The notes under the pieces were generated by a model. The model worked only from the letters and a program-made list of their open reading frames with translations, was not told the origin of the DNA and did no database searches. Below, piece by piece: positions 18,358-25,564 of a DNA stretch of 64,000 nucleotides. The DNA is from Devosia sp. SD17-2 (GTDB taxonomy: Bacteria > Pseudomonadota > Alphaproteobacteria > Rhizobiales > Devosiaceae): the NCBI RefSeq assembly GCF_029201565.1, contig NZ_CP104002.1:2063001-2127000 (forward strand), written 5' to 3'. Position 1 is the first letter of the stretch. The number at the start of each line of letters is the position of its first letter. Made by a program: the position numbers and the translations under genes.

Positions 18358-18570
18358 ATGCACGCGCCGTCTATTTGGGGCATTCTCGTCGTCGCCGTCG
18401 TGGTCATTCTGCTGTTTGGCCGTGGCAAGATTTCCGGCATGATGGGTGAAGTGGCCTCCGGCATCAAAGCCTTCCAGAAGGGCATGCGTGACGACGAGAA
18501 GCCGGTGGAACGCGTCGCGACGACCGCCGATATCGATGCCCGCGAAGTGGACAAGAGCAAAGACGCCTAA
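18358..18570 (+). CDS. tatA: Sec-independent translocase subunit TatA
   Basis: A 70-residue TatA: short N-terminal membrane helix (GILVVAVVVILLFG), the FGRGK hinge, and an amphipathic helix MGEVASGIKAFQKGMRDDEK followed by a polar tail. TatA multimers form the pore of the twin-arginine pathway for folded proteins. GGGAGA precedes the ATG. First gene of tatABC. Confidence 0.95.
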   Translation: MHAPSIWGILVVAVVVILLFGRGKISGMMGEVASGIKAFQKGMRDDEKPVERVATTADIDAREVDKSKDA

Positions 18571-18623
18571 GAGCGTCTGCTCGCTGATCGCGCCTGGCGC
18601 GACCACTCTCGGAGACTATCCAT

Positions 18624-19328
18624 ATGCTGGGGCTTAGCTGGACAGAGATGCTGGTGATCGGCGTCGTTGCGCTGATCTTTATCGGACCGAAGGATCTTCC
18701 GGTCGTCATGGGCCGTATTGGCAAGGTTGTGGGCCAGATCCGGCGCATGGGCACTGAGTTCCAGCGCGAAATCAACCGCACCACGGGCCTGGATGAGGTG
18801 CGCAATCTGCGCAGCTCCATCACCGACCCGCTGAAGAAGTCGGCTGATGAAATTCGCCGGGAATTCAACGCGATGACCCCCACCGGGCCCAAGCCCAGCG
18901 GGGCAATCAAGCCGGCCGATCCAAAGGCCGAAAGCGTCGTCGACGAGTTGCGCAGCGCGGCCGGAATGCCGCCTGCACCAAAGAAAACCAATGACGAGAT
19001 CGCCGCCGAGGCGGGGTTCAAGCCGACGCAGCCTGTCAAGGCCGCGCAGGTGAGCCCGGCACCGAGCGCCACGCCGGCTCCGACCGCACCGGTTGCGAGC
19101 AGCGATCTGCCGGCCGTCGAGGGTTTGACGCCATCGGCCAAGCCGCGGGCGCCTCGCGCTCCGGTCAAGACCGAAGCAGCCGAAGTGGCGGCGGAACCCG
19201 TCGCCAAAAAGCCGCGCGCATCGCGGGCCAAGACCGTAAGCCCGGCCGAAGTCGTTGCCACCGAGAAGCCGGCCGCAAAGCCGCGCGCTCCTCGCAAGAA
19301 GCCGGCTGACCCGGCAGAGAAGAATTGA
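18624..19328 (+). CDS. tatB: Sec-independent translocase subunit TatB
   Basis: A 234-residue TatB. The first 60 residues carry the membrane helix (SWTEMLVIGVVALIFIGPKDLP), with the conserved Glu8 and GP hinge, and the amphipathic helix VVMGRIGKVVGQIRRMGTEFQ. Residues 100-234 are a low-complexity Ala/Pro/Lys-rich tail typical of alphaproteobacterial TatB. It works with TatC as the receptor for twin-arginine signal peptides. Its stop lies two bases before the tatC start. Confidence 0.94.
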   Translation: MLGLSWTEMLVIGVVALIFIGPKDLPVVMGRIGKVVGQIRRMGTEFQREINRTTGLDEVRNLRSSITDPLKKSADEIRREFNAMTPTGPKPSGAIKPADPKAESVVDELRSAAGMPPAPKKTNDEIAAEAGFKPTQPVKAAQVSPAPSATPAPTAPVASSDLPAVEGLTPSAKPRAPRAPVKTEAAEVAAEPVAKKPRASRAKTVSPAEVVATEKPAAKPRAPRKKPADPAEKN

Positions 19329-19330
19329 CG

Positions 19331-20161
19331 ATGGCTGACGCAAAGTCCCAGATCGAGGACAAGAGCAAGGACGCAGAGGACGAACTCGCCGGGAGCGAGG
19401 CGCCGCTGCTCGACCATCTTATCGAGCTGCGCAAGCGGCTTATCCGCTGCGCCATCGCGATCGTCGTGTTGATGGTGGTGTGCTTCCTCTTCGCCGGTAC
19501 GATCTTCGATATCCTGCTGAACCCCTATCGGTCGATCTATGCCGATCCGGGCGATATGCAGCTGATCTATACGGCGCCCCAGGAGTTCTTCTTCACCCAG
19601 CTGAACCTGGCGCTGTTCGGAGCCATTTTCCTTGGCTTCCCGTATCTCGCCACGCAGATCTATGGCTTCATGGCCCCAGGTCTCTACAAGCATGAGCGCC
19701 GTGCGCTGGTGCCCTATCTGGTCGCCACGCCCGTCTTCTTCCTGATGGGTGCGCTGATGGTCTATTTCGTCGTGCTGCCGATGGCGCTGGGCTTTTTTGC
19801 CGGCATGCAGACCGAGGAAATCAAGCTTCTTGCCAAGGTGTCGGAATATCTGAGCCTGGCGATGACGCTGATCCTGGCCTTCGGCATCTGCTTCCAGCTG
19901 CCGGTGGTGCTGACGCTGCTCGCGCAGATCGATCTCGTCAATGTCGAGATGCTCAAGAAGGGTCGCCGCTACGCGATCGTGGGTATCCTGATGGTGGCCG
20001 CATTCATCACGCCGCCCGATCCGATTTCGCAGATCGGTCTTGCGCTGCCGATGTATGGACTCTACGAACTCTCCATTCTGTCGGTTCGGTGGATTCAGCG
20101 TCGCCGTGAGGCCGCACTGGCCGCCCAGGAAAAAGAGCTTTCCGGCTCACCATCCGAATAG
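19331..20161 (+). CDS. tatC: Sec-independent translocase subunit TatC
   Basis: From ATG 19331 a 276-residue six-helix membrane protein. The cytoplasmic N-terminal LLDHLIELRKRLIR with the conserved Glu is the signal-peptide binding site, and the loop GLYKHERRALVPY and ITPPDPISQ near helix 6 are family signatures. TatC recognises the twin-arginine motif. The start overlaps closely with the end of tatB, indicating coupled translation. A TTG two codons earlier is in frame but weaker. Confidence 0.96.
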   Translation: MADAKSQIEDKSKDAEDELAGSEAPLLDHLIELRKRLIRCAIAIVVLMVVCFLFAGTIFDILLNPYRSIYADPGDMQLIYTAPQEFFFTQLNLALFGAIFLGFPYLATQIYGFMAPGLYKHERRALVPYLVATPVFFLMGALMVYFVVLPMALGFFAGMQTEEIKLLAKVSEYLSLAMTLILAFGICFQLPVVLTLLAQIDLVNVEMLKKGRRYAIVGILMVAAFITPPDPISQIGLALPMYGLYELSILSVRWIQRRREAALAAQEKELSGSPSE

Positions 20162-20176
20162 CTGTGCTCCGCGTCG

Positions 20177-20198
20177 CGGGCACAGCACATTGTGCCCG
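20177..20198. terminator. Hairpin between tatC and serS
   Basis: CGGGCACA-GCACAT-TGTGCCCG, a perfect 8-bp stem 15 nt after the tatC stop, with no T-tract. May separate tatABC from serS. Confidence 0.45.
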
Positions 20199-20278
20199 TG
20201 GCGCTCGCAGGCGCGCCCCGGGTTATTCATCCTTCGACCTGCGTCAAACCAGAGGCGGGCAGAGGCCCGTAAGCACCG

Positions 20279-21607
20279 ATGTTCGATATCAAGTGGATCA
20301 GAGACAATCCTGACGCCTTCGACAAGGCAATGTCGCAGCGCAAGAATGTGTCCGTCCGCTCCTCCGATCTCATCGCCATCGACGAGCGCCGCCGCCAGAT
20401 CATCGTTCGGCTGAACGAGGCTCAGGAAAAGCGCAATGCATTTTCCAAGCAGATCGGCCAGGCCAAGGCGCAGAAGGACGAAGCCAAGGCCGCGGAGCTG
20501 ATGGCCGAAGTCGCCAAGCTCAAGGAATTCATCCCGGCCGGCGAAGCCGAAGAGCGCGCTGTCGAAAAAGAGCTGCGGGACATCCTGTCGGCGCTGCCCA
20601 ACATGGCGTTCGACGACGTGCCCGAGTGTGACGACGAGAGCGGGAACGTTGAATATTTCGGCCTGAACGGTTCTGCCGAAACGGCTGCAAAAGTGCGTCC
20701 GGCCAAGCCGAGCTTCAGCTTTGCTCCCAAGGAGCATTTCGATATCGGCGTCGTTGCCAAGAACATGGACTTTGAGACTGCTGCCAAGCTCTCCGGCAGC
20801 CGTTTCGTCGTGCTCAAGGGGCAGGTAGCGCGTCTCGAGCGTGCGCTCGGGCAGTTCATGCTCGACCTGCACACGACCGAGCATGGCTATATGGAAGTCC
20901 AGCCGCCGGTCCTGGTGCGCGACGAGGCGCTGTTCGGCACGGGCCAGCTGCCCAAGTTCGAGGAAGATCTGTTCTTCACGCCGCATGGCGATACGCGCCT
21001 CGCGCTGATCCCCACGGCCGAAGTGCCGATGACCAATTTTGTCCGCGAGTCTATTCTGGCCGAAGACGAGCTGCCGATGCGCTTCACTGCGCTGACGCCG
21101 TGCTTCCGGTCAGAAGCGGGTTCGGCCGGTCGCGATACGCGCGGCATGCTGCGCCAGCACCAGTTCAACAAGGTCGAGCTGGTCGCCATCACCACCCCAG
21201 AAGAAGCCGAGAACGAGCACGAGCGCATGCTCGCGGCTGCCGAGGCGGTGCTGCAGAAGCTGGGCCTCCACTATCGCGTCATGAAGCTGTGCACCGGCGA
21301 CCTGGGCTTTGGTGCGCGTCGCACCTATGACATGGAAGTCTGGCTGCCGGGGCAGGATACCTATCGCGAGATTTCCTCGGTATCGGTCTGTGGCGATTTC
21401 CAGGCGCGTCGCATGGAAGCCCGCTATCGCCCGGCCGGCGAGAAGCAGGCCCCGCGCTATGTGCACACGCTCAATGGCTCGGGCACGGCTGTGGGCCGCT
21501 GCCTGATCGCCGTGCTGGAGAACTATCAGCAGGAAGACGGCTCGGTGCTGGTTCCCGAAGTGCTGCAGCCCTATATGGGCGGCCTTACCGTCATCGGAGC
21601 AAAGTAG
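20279..21607 (+). CDS. serS: Seryl-tRNA synthetase
   Basis: Class II synthetase of 442 residues. The N-terminal antiparallel coiled-coil arm (about residues 25-105) that grips the long variable arm of tRNA-Ser is followed by the catalytic core. Motif 2 is [20 protein letters not shown] and motif 3 is [19 protein letters not shown]. It charges tRNA-Ser, and tRNA-Sec where present. The stop is four bases before surE, implying cotranscription. Confidence 0.97.
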   Translation: MFDIKWIRDNPDAFDKAMSQRKNVSVRSSDLIAIDERRRQIIVRLNEAQEKRNAFSKQIGQAKAQKDEAKAAELMAEVAKLKEFIPAGEAEERAVEKELRDILSALPNMAFDDVPECDDESGNVEYFGLNGSAETAAKVRPAKPSFSFAPKEHFDIGVVAKNMDFETAAKLSGSRFVVLKGQVARLERALGQFMLDLHTTEHGYMEVQPPVLVRDEALFGTGQLPKFEEDLFFTPHGDTRLALIPTAEVPMTNFVRESILAEDELPMRFTALTPCFRSEAGSAGRDTRGMLRQHQFNKVELVAITTPEEAENEHERMLAAAEAVLQKLGLHYRVMKLCTGDLGFGARRTYDMEVWLPGQDTYREISSVSVCGDFQARRMEARYRPAGEKQAPRYVHTLNGSGTAVGRCLIAVLENYQQEDGSVLVPEVLQPYMGGLTVIGAK

Positions 21608-21611
21608 AGCT

Positions 21612-22379
21612 GTGCGCATCCTCATCACCAATGACGATGGTGTGGATGCGCCCGGCATCGCCATCATGGCGCAGATTGCCCAGTCGCTGTCCGACGACGT
21701 CTGGATCGTGGCGCCGGATGGCAATCAATCGGGCGCCAGCCACCGGTTTACCCTCGGGCGCGAGCTGGCGCTTGAGGAGCGGGGGCCGCGGCGCTTTGCT
21801 GTGATCGGTGGCTCACCGGCCGACTGTGTCGTCGTGGGGATGACCCATCTGCTCGACGACAAGCCGGCCGATCTGGTCCTGTCCGGCGTCAATGCCGGCC
21901 AGAACCTCGGTGACATCGTCAATTGCTCGGGCACCGCAGGCGGCGCGCGCGAAGGCGCGCTGCAGGGCGCCATCGGCATCGCCATGAGCCAGTCGATGAA
22001 CTATGAGGTCAGTCGCACTGTCGACTGGTCGAACGCCAGCCGCTATGGCGCTGCCACCGTGCGGGCGATTCTCGCCGCCAAGGGGGGAGACGATGTGTTC
22101 TACAACGTCAATTTCCCCTTCTGTTCCCCGGATGAGGTCGCGGGCATCGCTGCCGTTCCGCACCAGCGGTTCGCGCGGTCGCCGTTCCGTTATTATCCCA
22201 GCGATAATGCGGGAAAATTCTTCGTCGCCATTCCCGAAACGCCGACGCCGCTCGATCCGGAAAGCGATTTCGAGGTGCTGCGCAAGGGTAACCGCATCAC
22301 AGTGACGCCGTTTTCGCTGCAGCAAAGCCATTGTGCGGCGCTGGCCCGTCTGGGTACGATTGCCCTCAAGGGGCGCTAG
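21612..22379 (+). CDS. surE: 5'-nucleotidase SurE
   Basis: A 255-residue SurE nucleotidase with a GTG start four bases after serS. Metal ligands are visible: ITNDDGVDAPG (Asp8 and Asp9), Ser in DGNQSGASH, and Asn in SGVNAGQNLGD. It dephosphorylates nucleoside monophosphates and short polyphosphates. In many Rhizobiales pcm follows surE; here an NlpD-like gene follows instead after a 264-bp gap. Confidence 0.95.
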   Translation: MRILITNDDGVDAPGIAIMAQIAQSLSDDVWIVAPDGNQSGASHRFTLGRELALEERGPRRFAVIGGSPADCVVVGMTHLLDDKPADLVLSGVNAGQNLGDIVNCSGTAGGAREGALQGAIGIAMSQSMNYEVSRTVDWSNASRYGAATVRAILAAKGGDDVFYNVNFPFCSPDEVAGIAAVPHQRFARSPFRYYPSDNAGKFFVAIPETPTPLDPESDFEVLRKGNRITVTPFSLQQSHCAALARLGTIALKGR

Positions 22380-22574
22380 GTTTCCATTCTTATCCTGCTG
22401 TCGCGCCCGGGAATTTTCTGGCGCGAGCAGGGCGCCGCCGGAATGCGATGTTTGTCAGGCGCTTGGCGCCGGGCGCTGAGAAAGCGATTCCGGCTCGATG
22501 CGCTATCGATCGAGATTTTAACCTTACCCATTTGACAATTGGGTGGTTGGGATTTCACTCAAAACGCATCAGCT

Positions 22575-22590
22575 TTAAACTCGTCTTTAC
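22575..22590 (+). promoter_or_regulatory. Weak CtrA-like box upstream of the LysM-LytM gene
   Basis: TTAA-ACTCGTC-TTTAC, one mismatch from TTAA-N7-TTAAC, 54-69 bp upstream of the ATG. Short motif found by eye, so chance occurrence is possible. Confidence 0.25.
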
Positions 22591-22643
22591 CTTACCGGCG
22601 TAGCTTTCACTCAGTTGTTGAGTACCTGCGTACGAGTGAGCCC

Positions 22644-23960
22644 ATGCGTAAAAGCCTGTCCCTCAGGGTCCCTAAAGGCGCGGTTGTAGCGGCTGGTCTG
22701 GTCGTGGCTGCCGTTGGACTTTCTGGATGCTCCAGTCTCGGATCGCGTCAGTTCGGCGATCCGACCGTTACCGGTTCGGTCGCGCAGTCTGCCCCCGCCA
22801 CGCTTAATCAGCCCATGCCATCCTCCCTGGGTGCTCCCCAGGCCATACAGGTCGCCGAGCAGCAGTTTCTGCCGCCAGCGCCGGTTGGATCGTCATGGGG
22901 CGGTGCCGCTCAACCAATGTCGCCCGTGCAGTCGGGCTTCGCTCAGCCGATGGGGGCAGTTTCGCCCGTCGCGCTGGGGGCAAGCGCGCCCACGGTTCAA
23001 TCCCAGGATCTTCCTGTACTGAGTAATTCTGCTTCCATGGGAACCCCGCAAGCCATGCCCGCAACACAAACCTTCGCCCCCATGCCGTCGGCTCCGGCCG
23101 CAGTCGCCCTTGGTGCCACGCCCGGCAGCATGCCGATGCCAGCGATGCCCGGTGCCGCCTCGTCTGCAGGCCTGCCGGTCAACAGCGCAGTGCCCGTCGC
23201 GGCACCCGTGACTGCCACAGGCGGCGCCTATACCCACACGATCGCGAGCGGCGAGTCGCTCTACACGATCGCCCGTCGCTATGACGTGACCACCCAGGCG
23301 CTGGTGCAGGCCAATAATCTCAGCTCGCCCGACAAGATCGTCGTGGGGCAGAGCATCGTCATTCCGGGCCGCCCGGACCTGATCCGCACGCCGCAGAATT
23401 CCGCACCGACCCAAGTGGCGGCAATCGCTCCGAAGCCCGCACAGGCGCCGGCGCCGCTGGCCCAGCCGACCGCTCAGCCTGCTCCTGTCGTGGCCACTGT
23501 GCCGACGACGCAGCCGGCTCCGACCGCTGCGCCGACGCAGGCCGCGCCGACCCAGGTCGCCAATGTGCCGCCGGCCGAGCCGGCCATGTCGGGCAATGAC
23601 AAGTTCCGCTGGCCCGCAAGCGGTCGCGTGATCGTCGATTTCGGTGCATCGCGTGGTACCGGCATCAATATCGACGTGCCGGAAGGGACCTCGGTCAAGG
23701 CGGCTGAAAACGGCACCGTCATCTATGTCGGTTCTGGCGTCGAGGGTTATGGCAACCTGATCCTCATCCGTCACCCGAACGGCTATGTGTCTGCCTATGC
23801 CCACCTCAAGAGCATGAGCGTGGCCAAGGGCGCCGTGGTCAACCGTGGCGACAATATCGGTGCCGTTGGCATGACCGGATCGGTCTCCAAGCCCCAGCTG
23901 CACTTCGAGCTGCGCAAGGGCGCAACCCCGGTTGATCCGGTGCCGCTGCTGGCCAGCTGA
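22644..23960 (+). CDS. NlpD/DipM-like lipoprotein with LysM and degenerate LytM (M23) domain
   Basis: From ATG 22644 a 438-residue protein. A lipoprotein signal ends VAAVGLSGC, so it is lipid-anchored in the envelope. A Pro/Ala/Met-rich linker leads to a LysM domain (YTHTIASGESLYTIARRYDV, about residues 194-240), another Pro/Gln linker, and a C-terminal M23/LytM domain (about 325-438). The zinc ligands are not intact: GIN replaces the usual H...GID segment and QLHFE replaces HLHFE, although YAHL is kept. This matches the non-enzymatic NlpD/DipM class that activates division amidases rather than cutting peptidoglycan itself. It follows surE, as nlpD does in many bacteria. Confidence 0.85.
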   Translation: MRKSLSLRVPKGAVVAAGLVVAAVGLSGCSSLGSRQFGDPTVTGSVAQSAPATLNQPMPSSLGAPQAIQVAEQQFLPPAPVGSSWGGAAQPMSPVQSGFAQPMGAVSPVALGASAPTVQSQDLPVLSNSASMGTPQAMPATQTFAPMPSAPAAVALGATPGSMPMPAMPGAASSAGLPVNSAVPVAAPVTATGGAYTHTIASGESLYTIARRYDVTTQALVQANNLSSPDKIVVGQSIVIPGRPDLIRTPQNSAPTQVAAIAPKPAQAPAPLAQPTAQPAPVVATVPTTQPAPTAAPTQAAPTQVANVPPAEPAMSGNDKFRWPASGRVIVDFGASRGTGINIDVPEGTSVKAAENGTVIYVGSGVEGYGNLILIRHPNGYVSAYAHLKSMSVAKGAVVNRGDNIGAVGMTGSVSKPQLHFELRKGATPVDPVPLLAS

Positions 23961-23986
23961 TCGGCTGACAGGTTTTACGATTTCAG

Positions 23987-24018
23987 CCCTCTCCCATGAA
24001 AATGGGGGAGGGTTTTTT
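23987..24018 (+). terminator. Terminator of the NlpD-like gene
   Basis: CCCTCTCCCAT-GAAA-ATGGGGGAGGG with one T-G pair, followed by TTTTTT. Confidence 0.85.
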
Positions 24019-24050
24019 GTTGGTTGGAAGGGGGGCAGATCTGAGGGTGG

Positions 24051-24073
24051 ATTGCCCGGACAAGCCGGGCAAT
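24051..24073. repeat. Family B palindrome
   Basis: ATTGCCCGG-ACAAG-CCGGGCAAT, differing from the 8736 copy by one loop base. Both are followed by GACG. Confidence 0.65.
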
Positions 24074-24088
24074 GACGGGGTAGGGCGG

Positions 24089-24955
24089 TCAGACCGTCTT
24101 GCCTTCTTCGCCGGCGAGCGTTCTCACCAGCTGGATGGCGACGCGGCCGGAGCGGGCGCCGCGGGTGGCGGCCCATTCGATGGCGCGCGCCCGCAGGGTC
24201 TCGGCGTCAATCGAGAGGCCGTAATATTCGGCATAGCCGGAGACCATGGCGAGGTAATTGTCCTGGTCGGAATTGTGGAAGCCGAGCCAGAGGCCAAAAC
24301 GGTCCGAGAGCGAGACCTTTTCCTCGACCGCCTCGCTGGGGTTAATCGCGGTCGAGCGTTCGTTCTCGATCATGTCGCGGGGCATGAGGTGGCGACGGTT
24401 GGAAGTGGCGTAGAAGAGGACATTGTCCGGGCGCCCCTCGAGACCGCCGTCGAGGATGGTTTTGAGCGATTTGTAGCTGGTTTCGCCATTATCGAAGCTG
24501 AGGTCGTCGCAGAAGATGATGAAGCGGGCCGGCTGGCCGGAAATGGCGCGCATCAGCTGGGGCAGAGTTTCGAGATCCTCGCGGGCGATTTCAACGAGCA
24601 CCAGGCGCTCGAAGCCGGGGCGCGATTCTATGTCGGCGTGGATGGACTTCACCAGCGAGGATTTGCCCATGCCGCGAGCGCCCCACAGCAGGGTGTTGTT
24701 GGCGCCATGGCCGCGGGCGAACTGCTCGGTGTTGGCCAGGAGAATATCGCGGACCTGATCGATGCCGCGCAGCATGGCGAGGGGGACGCGGCTGACCTTG
24801 GGAACGGGCAGCATGGTGCTGGTATCACCTTGCCAGTGATAGGCATTGGCGTCGCCCAGTGCGAACGGCTCCGGCGTGCGCTGGCTCAATTGCAGCGCCC
24901 GCGCCACCTCCTCGAGTGCACCGGCAATTCGCTCCAGATATTCTTCGGTCTTCAC
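24089..24955 (-). CDS. DUF815 family AAA-type ATPase
   Basis: From the GTG at 24955 (AAGGA seven bases upstream) a 288-residue protein beginning VKTEEYLERIAGALEEVAR; the frame is open 50 codons further upstream, but that part has no typical coding look. Walker A is WGARGMGKSSLVK, Walker B is RFIIFCDDLSFD, and NVLFYATSNRRHL is sensor-like. This is the DUF815 family, predicted ATPases of unknown function often found next to yajC-secD in Alphaproteobacteria, which is the case here (divergent, about 200 bp apart). Confidence 0.85.
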   Translation of the reverse strand: MKTEEYLERIAGALEEVARALQLSQRTPEPFALGDANAYHWQGDTSTMLPVPKVSRVPLAMLRGIDQVRDILLANTEQFARGHGANNTLLWGARGMGKSSLVKSIHADIESRPGFERLVLVEIAREDLETLPQLMRAISGQPARFIIFCDDLSFDNGETSYKSLKTILDGGLEGRPDNVLFYATSNRRHLMPRDMIENERSTAINPSEAVEEKVSLSDRFGLWLGFHNSDQDNYLAMVSGYAEYYGLSIDAETLRARAIEWAATRGARSGRVAIQLVRTLAGEEGKTV

Positions 24956-25153
24956 GGCTTCGTCCTTCGTTTCGGCGCGGTATTCACTTGGTCCTGATTG
25001 GCTTTGCAATCGCGCGGACCCAAATGTATAGTCCGCGCGATTTATGGCTGGGGCGCAAGTGCACGATAGCCCGTTGGCGTCCAGTCGATGGCTTACCGCT
25101 GTCACCGATCCCTTCCTTCAATTGCCAAGAAGAAACAATAAGGAGTTCGCTTA

Positions 25154-25507
25154 ATGTTCGTAACGCCCGCCTTCGCGCAGGACGCAGGTGCCGCTGTCGG
25201 TACAGGAGGGTTCGCCGATGTCCTCATCCAGCTGATGCCAATCGCACTGCTGGTGGTGATTTTCTGGCTGCTCATCTTCCGCCCGCAGCAGAAGCGCCTC
25301 AAGGCCCAGCAGGCCATGCTGTCGGCCATTCGCCGCGGCGACACGGTCGTTACCACTGGCGGCATCATCGGCAAGGTCACCAAGGCCGTTGACGGCGAAG
25401 ATCTCGAAGTCGAAATCTCGCAGGGTGTGAAGGTCAAGCTCGTGCGCGGCATGGTTGCCGATGTGCGCTCCAAGGCCGAACCGGTCAACGACAACAAGCC
25501 TGCCTAA
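25154..25507 (+). CDS. yajC: Preprotein translocase subunit YajC
   Basis: A 117-residue YajC: one membrane helix (LIQLMPIALLVVIFWLLIFRPQQKR, residues 23-47) followed by a small cytoplasmic domain with the signature GDTVVTTGGIIGKV. YajC associates with SecDF and SecYEG at the inner membrane. AAGGAG precedes the ATG. Followed by secDF after 57 bp containing a hairpin. Confidence 0.95.
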   Translation: MFVTPAFAQDAGAAVGTGGFADVLIQLMPIALLVVIFWLLIFRPQQKRLKAQQAMLSAIRRGDTVVTTGGIIGKVTKAVDGEDLEVEISQGVKVKLVRGMVADVRSKAEPVNDNKPA

Positions 25508-25518
25508 ACATTATCTTC

Positions 25519-25542
25519 AGCCGGGGCCCAACGGCCCCGGCT
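25519..25542 (+). terminator. Hairpin between yajC and secDF
   Basis: Perfect 10-bp stem AGCCGGGGCC-CAAC-GGCCCCGGCT, followed by only short T runs. Possibly attenuates read-through into secDF. Confidence 0.5.
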
Positions 25543-25564
25543 TTCGCCTTTTCCAGGACCTAAA

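Noticed and set aside
22532-22560. TTGACA at 22532 as -35 of the NlpD-like gene
   Set aside because: No acceptable -10 lies 16-18 bp downstream.
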